From Sphingomonas sp. 37zxx (GTDB lineage: Bacteria; Pseudomonadota; Alphaproteobacteria; Sphingomonadales; Sphingomonadaceae): a stretch of DNA of 36,700 bases. The stretch lies in the NCBI RefSeq assembly GCF_000786205.1, contig NZ_JROH01000037.1, positions 1 through 36,700 of the forward strand. Reading direction: 5' to 3'. The translations under genes and the position numbers were made by a program. The notes below the pieces were generated by a model that ran no database searches, had not been told where the DNA came from, and saw only the letters and a list, made by a program, of their open reading frames with translations. This document shows, piece after piece, positions 7,201 to 18,300 of the stretch (position 1 is the first letter of the stretch; the number at the start of each line of letters is the position of its first letter).

Positions 7201-8766
7201 ATGTCCCTTCGCATCACCTTGATTGCTGGCGCGGCACTGACGGCCCTTGCCACATGGGCCACACCGGCCAGCGCGCAATCGACCGATGATATCGGTGTCG
7301 AACTCCTCCAGCTACTCGTCGATGAGGGCGTTCTCAAGCGCGAGAAGGCGGAACAGCTGCTGGTCAAGGCGCGCCAGGCGGCGGCGTTGCGCGCCCAGAG
7401 CGAAAAGCCGGCGAGCGCCAGCACGATCAACGTGCCCTATGTGCCGCAGGTCGTCCGCGAACAGATCCGCGACGAGGTGAAGCAGGAGGTCGTCGCCCAG
7501 GCCAAGAGCGAGGGCTGGATCGCGCCGAACACGCTGCCCGAATGGACCAAGCGCATTTCGATCTCGGGCGACATGCGCGTCCGGTACGAGATGGAGAACT
7601 ATGCCGACGACAACTTCCCGTTCTTTCCCGATATCGGCGCGATCAACCTGGCGGGCGGCGTCGCCGATGCCGACGGGTTTCCGCTGCTGAACTCGCTGAT
7701 CGACCGGCATCGCGTGAACTATCGCGCACGGCTAGACATCAATGCCCGCATTTCCGACCAGGTGCGCGCCGGCCTGCGGCTGGCATCGGGCAATGAGCGC
7801 GGCCCAGTTTCGACCAACGCCACGCTGGGCTATTTCTTCCTGAAGGACGAATTCTGGCTCGATCGCGACTATCTGGACAGATTCTGGGTCGATCGCGCCT
7901 ATCTGGAGGTCGAACCGGTCGCCGGCGTTGTGTTCACCGCCGGACGCATGCCCAATCCGTTCGAAACGACCGACATGGTGTGGGACGATGACATCAATCC
8001 CGAAGGTGTCGCGCTGTCGGCCCGCCGCCAACTGATCGACGGGCTGACCGTGTTCGGATCGGCCGCCTATTTCCCGATGGAAGAGCGCGGCATCTATGAA
8101 GACAGCTTCATGGTCGGCGGGCAGCTTGGCGCGCGGGCCCAACTCAGCGACGCGCTGAGCGTCGAGCTGGCCGGTTCCTATTATGACTTCCACGGCATCC
8201 AGAGCCGCAAGAACGCGCCCGACGGGTCGCGGCTGAACGATTATACTGCGCCGCGCTTCCTCGAGAAGGGCAACTCGGTGTTCAACATCCGCACCGATGG
8301 CCTGACCACGCTGGCCGGCCTCGCGAGCGACTATAACCTCGCCATTGGCCGCGCCCGGCTCGCCTATAAGGCGGGTCCGATGGAAATCGCCCTGACCGGC
8401 GAAGCGGTGAAGAACCTCGCGCTCGACCCGGCTGAGGTCGCCGCGTTGCGCGGCGAGCCGGGCGTCGCGCCGGGCGATCTGGGCTGGCAGGTGCGGCTTG
8501 ATGCCGGCTTCCCCAAAATCGAGCGGTTCGGCCAGTGGCAGCTGGGCGCTGCCTATAAGCGGATCGAAACCGACGCGGTACTCGACATCTTCACCGACGG
8601 CGACTTCGGCCTCGGCGGCACCGACGTCAAAGGCTATCTGATCGAGGGTTCCTTCGGCGTCTATGACAACACCTGGGTGGGCCTCAGCTGGTTCAGCTCG
8701 GACGCGATCAATCGTCCGCCCTTCTCGGTCGACGTGCTTCAGCTCAACCTGACCACCCGGTTCTGA
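7201..8766 (+). CDS. Putative porin (Porin_5-like outer-membrane beta-barrel)
   Basis: A 521-aa protein with a signal peptide (about 1-25, ending TPASA) and a short N-terminal helical segment (VELLQLLVDEGVLKREKAEQ) typical of this porin group, thought to contact the periplasm. A long barrel region follows (SGDMRVRYEMEN, YRARLDINARISDQVRAGLRL, FTAGRMPNPF) and the chain ends in Phe (LNLTTRF), as BAM substrates do. It starts 34 bases after tonB, and its stop overlaps the next start codon. A porin between energy-transducer genes and the exoprotein gene suggests a role in the same envelope machine, but nothing in the sequence shows a substrate. Confidence 0.85.
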   Translation: MSLRITLIAGAALTALATWATPASAQSTDDIGVELLQLLVDEGVLKREKAEQLLVKARQAAALRAQSEKPASASTINVPYVPQVVREQIRDEVKQEVVAQAKSEGWIAPNTLPEWTKRISISGDMRVRYEMENYADDNFPFFPDIGAINLAGGVADADGFPLLNSLIDRHRVNYRARLDINARISDQVRAGLRLASGNERGPVSTNATLGYFFLKDEFWLDRDYLDRFWVDRAYLEVEPVAGVVFTAGRMPNPFETTDMVWDDDINPEGVALSARRQLIDGLTVFGSAAYFPMEERGIYEDSFMVGGQLGARAQLSDALSVELAGSYYDFHGIQSRKNAPDGSRLNDYTAPRFLEKGNSVFNIRTDGLTTLAGLASDYNLAIGRARLAYKAGPMEIALTGEAVKNLALDPAEVAALRGEPGVAPGDLGWQVRLDAGFPKIERFGQWQLGAAYKRIETDAVLDIFTDGDFGLGGTDVKGYLIEGSFGVYDNTWVGLSWFSSDAINRPPFSVDVLQLNLTTRF

Positions 8767-9281
8767 TGGAGCGCATGGCCATGAACCCGATCCATCTCTT
8801 TGCTATGGCGCTGGTCGCCGTCACCTGTTCCCCGGTTCCTGCGGCGGCGCAGGCGGTCACGGGCACCACGCAGCCACCCCCGGTGCCGGTGTCCGAACTG
8901 GAGCAGCGTGTCGCGGCACTGGAGGCCGAGCTTGCCCGCCAGACACTGATCGCCAGCAATGCCCGTCAGTCGCTCGACGCGCTGCGGGCCGAGGTCAAGC
9001 TGAAGGACGAACTGCTCGTGCTGGGTCGCGAACGCAACGCGGAACTCTACGCGATCGCGATGGAGATCGCGAAGAAGCACGTCCGCTCCGACGATTGGGA
9101 GCCGTTTTTTCAGGGCGAGCGGGTGAAGATGGAGAATCTTCGCCAGTCCTATGAGGACCGGCTGCGCGCGGCGCGCGTCTATGAATCCACGCTCCCGCCC
9201 AGCGTGCAGAAGCAGATGGACGCCGAACTGGGAACTGCGCCGACCGAGGCGCCGAAAACCCCCGCCGCCGACCAGAACTGA
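8766..9281 (+). CDS. Periplasmic coiled-coil protein of unknown function
   Basis: A 171-aa protein with a signal peptide (hydrophobic stretch about 10-28, ending PAAAQA), a heptad-rich coiled coil at about 43-85 (SELEQRVAALEAELARQ) and a helical, charged C-terminal half ending in a Pro/Ala-rich tail. I do not recognise a family. Its start overlaps the porin stop (TGATG), so it is translationally coupled to the porin, and it precedes the giant exoprotein gene by 37 bases. This placement suggests an accessory role in porin or exoprotein assembly. Alternative starts at ATG 8775 or 8781 cannot be excluded. Confidence 0.75.
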   Translation: MERMAMNPIHLFAMALVAVTCSPVPAAAQAVTGTTQPPPVPVSELEQRVAALEAELARQTLIASNARQSLDALRAEVKLKDELLVLGRERNAELYAIAMEIAKKHVRSDDWEPFFQGERVKMENLRQSYEDRLRAARVYESTLPPSVQKQMDAELGTAPTEAPKTPAADQN

Positions 9282-9318
9282 ACACTCTCGCTTCCCGCCA
9301 GTACCAAGGACGCCCGCC

Positions 9319-12300
9319 ATGATCGCCCGCTTCGCCCCCCTCAATGCCCAGTCCGGCCGCCTGTTGGCCGGAGGCAGCCTCGCGGCCCTCGCTTTGGCGG
9401 TCAGTTTCGCGCCGACCGCTGCGCGCGCGCAGCAGCAGCCGTTCGGCACGATGGTCGGGATGCAGGCGGGGCGGACGATCGGGCCGAACGGGCAGGTGTC
9501 GGTGTGGCAGGGGGCCAATCGCCCCACCATTGGCGTCGACGCCGATGGCAGACCGCTGATGACGATCGAACAGCTCCAGCAAAAGGCGCTGCTCGACTGG
9601 GAAGATTTCCGCCTCCAGACCAACGAAGTGCTTGAGTTCAAGCAGCAGGCGGCAAACTGGATCGCGGTCAACCGCGTGCATGGCACGCAAGCGGCCGAGG
9701 TCAATGGCGAGATTCGCGCGATCGGGCGGGTCTATATCTTCAACGACAATGGCGTGCTGATCGGCGAGGACGCCAAGATCAATACGCGCGCGCTGGTGAC
9801 GGGGCGGGGCTTTTCCGACGTCAATGTAAACGGCAACACGACGACGCTGGTGCAGTCGGCCGAGCGTGCCTTGCTCGACTGGAGCGACATGAGTGTCGCG
9901 GCAGGCGAAGTGCTGAAGTTCCAGCAGGAAAAGTCGAGCTGGATCGCGCTCAACCGCTCCTACAATACCGGCGTCACGCGGATTGATGGCAAGGTCGAAG
10001 CGAACGGCCACCTCTATCTGGTGGCACCGCGCGGCATTTCGGTCGACGGCACGATCAATGCGCAACAGCTGGTGCTGTCGTCGCTATTCATGCGCGATGA
10101 CCAGTTTTTCGGGGATGGCAGCAACGGCGGCCTGACATCTTGGGCGCGGGATTTTAACGGGCGCTTCGATCCGACCTTCTCGAACAGCTGGTACTACCCC
10201 AGCGGGCAGCAGGGCTATAATCCGCTCGGCTTTACGGACTGGATTTCGCAACCGAATTATTTTGAGCTGATGAACGATGGCCCGGAGGTCGTCGATCCCA
10301 ATGACCCGCTGAAATACAATGTCACGATCGGCCGCACCGGCACGATCAACACGGGTAGCTTCGGCAAGGTGATGCTGTTCGGACCTAACGTCACCAACAA
10401 GGGCACGATCAACGTCAGGGACGAAGGGCAGGTTATCCTCGCTGCGGGCGAGAACATCTATCTGCGTCCCGGCAACGGCGGAATGCTTGAAACCTATGTG
10501 GGTGCCTTCAACCCATTCGCGCAGATGCGGCCCAACGTGGCCTATGGTGGGCAACCGCCGCAATTAGTGGAATCGGAGGAATGGCGCGCATTTTACAGTA
10601 TATTGTTCGGTCGCGAGATTACGCTGGGCGAGTATCTCAGCTATGAAGACTATCAAACGCTGACCCAGAATGGCCATACGGGCGAAGCCGGCTATATCCC
10701 GTATGGACGGATCGTCGCCTATCTCAACCAGCGGCAATATGAGCGCGCCCATGCCGTGGGTTATACCGCGCGCAATGAGGGGATCATCTCGGCCAAGCGC
10801 GGCGGCAGCGTCGATTTCCGTGGCCTCAACCTCGAACAGATGGGCGCAGTCGACATCACCTCGACGGCCCTGTTCCGCGGCAATATCAGCTTCCACGCGA
10901 CCGTCTATGACTGGCGCGAATATGCCAATAGCGACACGCCGGGCTGGGAACATGCGGTTAAAGGACATGGCTCGGTCGTGTTCGGCCGGAACAGCCTGAC
11001 GCAGATCACGCCGGACCTCGACTCCACCGATGCAATCCCGGTCTCGCTCGGGGCGCAGAGCGTCGGCACGCTCAAGATCAACGCCCGCACCGTTCATATG
11101 CAGCAGGATTCGATCATCCACATGCCGTCGGGCACGATGAATGTCCTGCTCGATTCGGGCGCGCATATCTTCGACAACAACCGCGGCCAGGGCGCCAATC
11201 AGGGCAATGAGGACGGCACCCGCTTTCTGATGGACGCGGGCGCGCTGATCGACCTGTCCGGTTGGGAAACCACGCTCGATATGGGCTATCATCAGGTGAC
11301 CGGCAGGCTGTTTGCCGCGCAGCTGTCGGATTCGCCGGTGCAGCGCGACGGGCCGCTGTATCGCAGGGAAATTTCGGTCGATCGGCGCTTTGGCACCAAC
11401 CTCGCCAACTGGCAGGGCTTCGACAATTTGTCGCAGGGGACGCTGGCGCAGTTCCTGGTCAATGGCGGCTCGCTCACCATGGACATCGGCAATGATTTCA
11501 TCATGAAATCAGGGTCGGTCATCGACGTATCGGGCGGCGTGACGACCTATCGGGAAGGCTATGTCTACACCACGCTGCTGCGGCGGCTGGACGGCAGCAT
11601 CATCGATATTCGCGAAGCCGACCCGGACGAGCTCTATATGGGGCTGGCCGATGAATGGGTCGATTACGACACCAAATGGGGCAGGTCCCAATCCTATTAC
11701 ATCCCCCTGATGTCGTCGGTGCGCGGGCAGTTCGAAACCAGCTATCAGCACGGCGGCAAGGGCGGATCGATTACGATTCTGGCCCCCGACACCGTGCTCC
11801 AGGGAACGTTGAGGGGCGAGACGGTTGCTGGCCGCTATCAGCGCGCGAACGTCCCCGTTGGCGGTTCCTTTGCGCTGAATGATGGCGGTGAGAGCGAAAA
11901 CGAATATGTCAGCAACACCGTATTGATCACCGCGCTGGAAAACGCGCTCGACGCTCAATTCGGAATGGGGGATCGGCTCAGCGACAGATATGATGATCTG
12001 TTCGGCGAGGAATTTGACCCCGAAACCGACTCGATCAATGTCGAGCGCCGCACCAGCGACAACGCCACACTTGCCTCCGCCGATTTCTTCAACCGATCGA
12101 CCATGGGCAGCTATACGATCGTTCAGAGCAGCCGCGTCAGCGATCAAGTCGTCAACAATTACTCCGTACCGCTCGACGGACCCGCGCTCCTCGTCGAAGC
12201 AGGAGCGACACTCAACCTTCAGAACGGTGCCTCGCTGACGCTTGAGGCCGCACAACGGCTGGAGTTCCTCGGCAGCGTGCGGACCGAGGGTGGCGATGTC

Positions 12301-15300
12301 CAGCTGACCGGGATGGGCGTCCGGCTTGGCGAAACGACGCGCATCGACACGCGGGGATCGTGGTACAGCGATTTCGAGGTCGATGAACCGATCGCGCTGA
12401 GCAGCGTGCCGCGCATCCATGGCGGCAATATCACGCTCACCGCCACGGGCAGCATTACCGATGCAGCGGACATCGGCCTTGTCCTGCCGTCAAGCGCGGT
12501 GCTGGACGCCAGCGGCGGCGCGTGGGTCACGCGCGAGGGCAAGCTGATCGGCGGCACCGGCGGCGATCTGACGCTGCGGGCGTATAGCTACAACGATGCT
12601 GACGCGCTCGACCTGGGGGCGCTTTCGAATGCCCGTGCCTATGGGCTCGCAGGCAATGGCCGGTTCACGCTCGAGGTGTCCAAACCGCTGGTGATCGGCG
12701 ACTCGCTTCCCGTGCCGGATGGGCAAGCCGATGCAGATGCGCTGACGCCGTTGCTGATCCGCCCGGACTTCTTCCGCCACAGCGGATTTTCCGCGATCTC
12801 GCTGGTCGCTCCCACCATCACCGTCCAGCAGGGCGCACAGATCGAAGCGAGCGCGTCGATCCTCCAGCTCAAGGACCAGACGCTGTATAACGGCCGCCCG
12901 CCGGCCTTCTGGTCGGCTTCGGGCACCGATATCTATGACGTGGCCCAGGTCGAATATCTGACCGTTGAGCAGCGGCCTGAAGCTCTGCGCCGTGGCATGG
13001 ACATCTCGTTCGGCGCGGTGGGCGGCACGATCGACATGGGTGAGGGCAGTTTGCTCTCGACCGAATTGGGCGGCAAGATCAGCCTGCTCGGCAACAGCGT
13101 CGTCGCCGGCACGATCCTGACACCTGCGGGCGTGATCACGCTGGGCGGGGGCGGTTCGGGAGGCGCAACGGAGACCTTCGTCTCGCTCGCCGCGACTGCC
13201 CGCTTGCTCGCACCCGGCGCTGCGCTGGTTACCTGGCGTGGCATTGATGCGATGGGCCGACCGATCGTCGATGGCGAGATCTTCGACGGCGGGTCGATCA
13301 GCCTTGGCGCCAAGCGCATCACGATCGCGGGCGGTGCGGTTCTCGATGTTTCGGGCACCAGCGCCACGTTCGACTATCTGTTCGACGATGGGCAGGGCGG
13401 CCTGGTGCGGCGTCCGACCCTGGTGGCATCGAATGGCGGCGCAATCTCGATCAGCGGCCAGATCATGAAGATCGATGGCGCGATCTATCGCGCGCATGCC
13501 GGTGGCATCGATGCGCGGGGCGGGCGGTTTCAGCTGAGCTTCGACGGCCCGCTCGCCACCGGCGGCGGCGGCGGTGGGGCGGCCGTGTCCGATGTGCTCA
13601 ATTTGCTTGAGGCATATACCGGCTACGGCATCATCATCGACAAGTCGGGCAACCCGATTTCGAACATCTATGAAGCCGATCTCGGCGAGATCGATTGGGC
13701 CTATCTGATCGGCTACCCGATCGACTTCCCGCCCGGTTACACGCTGGGCAGCCGTGACGCGGCGCTCGCCACTTTTTCTGCCTATGGCACCGCGGCGAGC
13801 GGCGTGCCGCCGATGCTGATCATCGGCGATGCGTCCGGAATCGCGATCGAGGCGCCGGAACTGCCCTTCATCGCGCCGGGCTTGCTCGAAGTCTTCGGCC
13901 GGTTCGGCTATGTCGCCCCGACGCCGGTGGAGGGCGATCCGATCGTCACCACCCTGTCGCCGACCGCGCTTGGCACTGCCGGCTTTTCCAGCATCGGCAT
14001 CACGGCCAACCCCGGCGTCATCTTTTCCGGCGACGTCACGCTGGGCGGTCGCAATGCCGATGGCAGCTTCGTGTTCGACCGGATCGACATCACTGCGGGG
14101 CGCATCATTGGCGTGACCGGTTCCGACGTCGCGCTCGAAGCGGGCATCATCACCTTGAACGGCGGGCCGTTGAACGGCCAGCCGACCGATGGTGGCTACC
14201 TGTCGGCACTCGCCAGCTATGGGGTCGCCGCGATCGGGGCCGATACCCGGTTCAGCGCGCAGGCGGGCACGCTGCTTCAGGTCGGTGCCGCCGGATTTCA
14301 TGGTTTTTCGGACACGACGCTGATTTCGGGCGGCGATATCCGGCTCGCCGGAACGGCAGCGTTTCCGCGCCAGGCGCCGCTCGGCGTGCTGCACAGCAAC
14401 GGCCTGCTAACGCTGAAGGCGGATCAGGTCTATGCCGGCACCGGGCGCATCTTCTCGGTCACCTCCGACACCGGCATCGTCATTCAGGCGCAGGATGATG
14501 GCGGCCCGATCAACGGCTCACCCTATGAGGTCGCCGCCCAGCTGACGTTCAAGGCTCCGACCATCCTGCAGGGCGGAACGCTGCGCTCGCCGCTGGGCAC
14601 GCTGAATCTGGAGGTATATGACAATGGCACCGAAGGTTCGGGCACGCTGCGCTTTCTCAGTGGTAGCCTGACCTCGGTATCGGCGGAGGGCCGGGTGGTG
14701 CCTTACGGCTACACGTCGAACGGCGACACCTGGATCGATCCATTTACCCGTACCGAACTCACGACGCTGCCGGTCAAGACGATCAACGTCACCGGCGATG
14801 TCGTCGATATCCAGCAGAACGCGGTGCTGGACGTGAGTGGCGGCGGCGATCTCTATGCCCGCGAGTTCGTTCCGGGGGTTGGCGGCAGCTATGACTGGCT
14901 GACCGGCTATCGCGACGAAAATCTCGACTGGGTGAGTGCAGCTGACAAGGTCTATGCGGTCATCCCCGATTTCGACGGGAATGTCGCACCGCTGGGGTTC
15001 GGCAATTCGGCGATCGGCGTCGGCGACCGCGTTTACCTGTCGGGCGGCAGCGGCCTGCCGGCCGGCTATTATGTCCTGTTGCCGGCCGAATATGCGATGC
15101 TGAAGGGTGCCTATCGCGTGACGGCGTCGCACCGCTATGGCGATCAGTTCGACGGGGTCCGGCTTGGACGCGTCGCGCCGCAGACCGACGGATCGAGCAT
15201 CCAGGCCGGATACCGCATCGACGGCGCATCAGGCGCGCGTGATCCGCTTAACATCGGCTTCCATGTGATGAGCGGCGAAACGCTGCGGATGCGTTCGGCC

Positions 15301-18300
15301 TATCTGGAAACGACCGCCAACCTCTTCTTCACCTCCGATGCATTCCTGCGCAAGTCGCTGCGGATCAACCGGCCGATTTCGGACGTGCCGCGGATCCCCA
15401 CCGATGGCGGATCGGTGGTATTCCGTGTGGCCGACGACCTCAACCTGGACGGGACGCTGCGGTCCCAGGCTGCCACGGGCGGACGCGGCGGGTTTGCCGA
15501 CATTGCATCGACCAGGGTGGTGGTTACGGGCAGCGATACCGATCTGGCCGCCTATGACGGTTATCTGAAGCTCGACAGCGAACAGCTCAGCGCGTTCGGC
15601 GCGGAAAGCCTGCTGATCGGCGGCGTGCGGCGTCAGGGTGCGACGAACCTCGAACTGACGGTCGCCGGTACCGACATCATCGTCGACAATGCCGGATCGG
15701 TCCTGTTCGGCCCCGAGCTGTTGTTCGCCTCCAACGGGACGATCGATGTCAAGGCCGGCGCGCGGATCGAGACGCGCGGTACGATCTCCGGTACATCGAG
15801 CGATATCCGGATCGCTCCCGGCACCGCCGCATTCACGCACGACAACGATACCAACTGGACCGGCGACGACGACTATCTCGTCCACGGCGCGCTCGACCAG
15901 GGCGCGGTGCTGCGCGTGTCGAGCGGTGCGATGGTGGATGTGCTGCGCGACTCTGGCGCGGTCCAGGCGATGAACGCGCTGCGCGCCGACCCGGCCGCAC
16001 TGGCGCAGGTCAATGCGCTGCGCGCGTCGAAGGGGCTGGCAGCGATTGACGCTTCGGGCGGTCTGCTGACCATTGCCGACGGCGCGTCGATCACCAGCAC
16101 GCGCTCGGTCGTGCTGGATGCGACCGACAACACGATCCTGGGCGCGCGCGCAACGCTGCAGACCAAGCAGCTGAGCGCGGCCGCATCGCGGGTCAGCCTG
16201 GGCGCGGTGCCACTGAACACCGGCGGGCTGGTCTTTGCAGGCAACACGCTGGGTCTGTTCGCCAATGCCGAGGAACTGACGCTCAAAAGCTATGGCAGCA
16301 TCGACATCTATGGCGCGCTAGATATCTCGGCGACCGGCGATCTGCGGCTCGACAGCAACCTGTTGCGGGTCATCGATGCCGGGACCGATACGGTCAGCAT
16401 CGCCGCCAAGACCCTGACGCTCGCCAACAGCAGCGGCGGACAGGGCGCGGCGACGATCGGCGACGCCAATCTCGTCCTGCAGGCGGATACGCTGTACATC
16501 GAAGGCGCCACCAAATGGATCAGCGGCGTCGCCGATGTCCGCATGGATGTGGCGCAGCGGATCATCGGGCGCGACGACACCCGGCTGGTCCTGCCGGGAA
16601 CGCTGGACATCCACACGGGCGGATTGACGGCTGAAAGCAGCGCGCGGCTCAATCTCGATGTCGCAGGGGCGGTAACGGTCAGCCACAACGGCGCAGCCAA
16701 CCTGCCGGTATTCCAGTCGTTTGGCGGTACGCTGAACCTGAGCGGCGATTCGATCGTCTATGCCGGACAGACCCGGATGACCGGCGGCACCATCAGCCTT
16801 CAGGCGCGCAGCGGTAATCTGGTCCTGGCCGAAGGCTCCGTGCTCGATGTGACCTCCAATGTCAGCCGCTTTTACGATGCGACCGTGGGCGTCGGCGCCG
16901 GCACCGTGAACCTGACCGCCGATGACGGTGACGTGATTGCCCAGCAGGGGTCGGTCATCGATGTCTCCGGGTCGAGCGTGGGCGGCGACGCCGGCACATT
17001 GGCGATTTCGGTCGGGCAGGGCGAAGCGCAGTTGCGGGGCACCATCAGAGGTAGCGCGAACGACGGCTTCGCCAGCGGTTCATTCAGGCTGTTGACCGAC
17101 CAGTTGGCGGACTTCGCCGCCTTCAACGCGCTGCTCGATGTCGGCGGCTTCCGCCAGAGCCGGCGCTTCGAGATCAACCGTGGCGACGTGAGCGTCACTG
17201 GTACGATCGACGTCCGCAATTTCGCGCTGGTCGTCAACCAAGGGTCGATCGCCGTCGGCGGCACGATCCAGACCTCCGGAGCCAATGGCGGCACGGTCCA
17301 GCTGGCGGCGTCGCAGAATGTCACGCTGTTGAACACCGGCAGGCTGATTGCGCGCGCCGGAGCGGCTGACGGCTCAGGCGGCACCGTGCTGCTGGAGACG
17401 GCAGGTGCCAATGGTGGCGCGATCACCACCCAGGCGGGCGCGCTGATCGACGTCTCCGGTTCTGGCGAGGGCGGACGGCTGGTCCGGTTCCGTGCACCGC
17501 AGATCGGCAACGATATCGCGATCACCTCGCTCGGCGGCACCATCACCGGGGCCCGCAGCGTGCTCGCCGAAGGATATCGCAGCTATGACGGCGTGGCGGT
17601 GATCGATCAGGCGATGATCGACCGGGTCGAGGGCGACGCGAGCGCGTTCATGGCGGCCAATGCGGCGGCGATCCGCAACCGGCTGGGCAATGGCGTGACG
17701 CTGGCGGCGGGGATCGAACTGCGCAACGACGGCGACATGCAGTTGCAGGACGACTGGGACCTGTCCGGTCTGCGCTTCGACGGCGCGGCGGGGGTGCTGA
17801 CCCTGCGCGCCTCTGGCGACATCCGGATCGATGCCAATCTGAGCGACGGCTTTGCTGACGGGCGACTGCTTGACGGGGACAGCTGGACGTTCAACCTGGC
17901 AGCCGGTGCCAACATCCTCAGCCCGAATTCGCTGGCGGTGCTTCCGACCGGCCTGCTCGGCGCGGAAACCGGCTCGGTCATCGTCGGCGGCACGACCGAT
18001 ACGATCGAATATTATTATGATCCGGCCTATGGCAACGAACACCGCCTGTATCTGCTCGATGCCAACGGACAATTTGTCCGCAACCCGGAAACCGGGGTTC
18101 ACAACGGCTTTGTCGAACTGACCCGCGACCCGGCTACCGGCAAATATATCGATCCGCGCACCGGAGCCCTGATCGAAATGGACGCGCAGACCGGCGACTA
18201 TGCCGATGCCGACGCCTATGCGCGTCGTCCGCTGCCATGGATGGCGCTGTTCCAGAGTGGATTTGGGCAGCTCAAGGCGGATGGCTCGCTCGGCTTCATC

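Noticed and set aside
9151..9318. Upstream extension of the exoprotein frame
   Set aside because: It is Arg/Pro-rich, overlaps the preceding gene and lacks a signal peptide; the ATG at 9319 begins a standard one.
12490..14394. A 634-codon minus-strand frame, and similar ones at 10564-11292 and 11509-12420
   Set aside because: Same shadow effect opposite the exoprotein; compositionally skewed, no recognisable motif.
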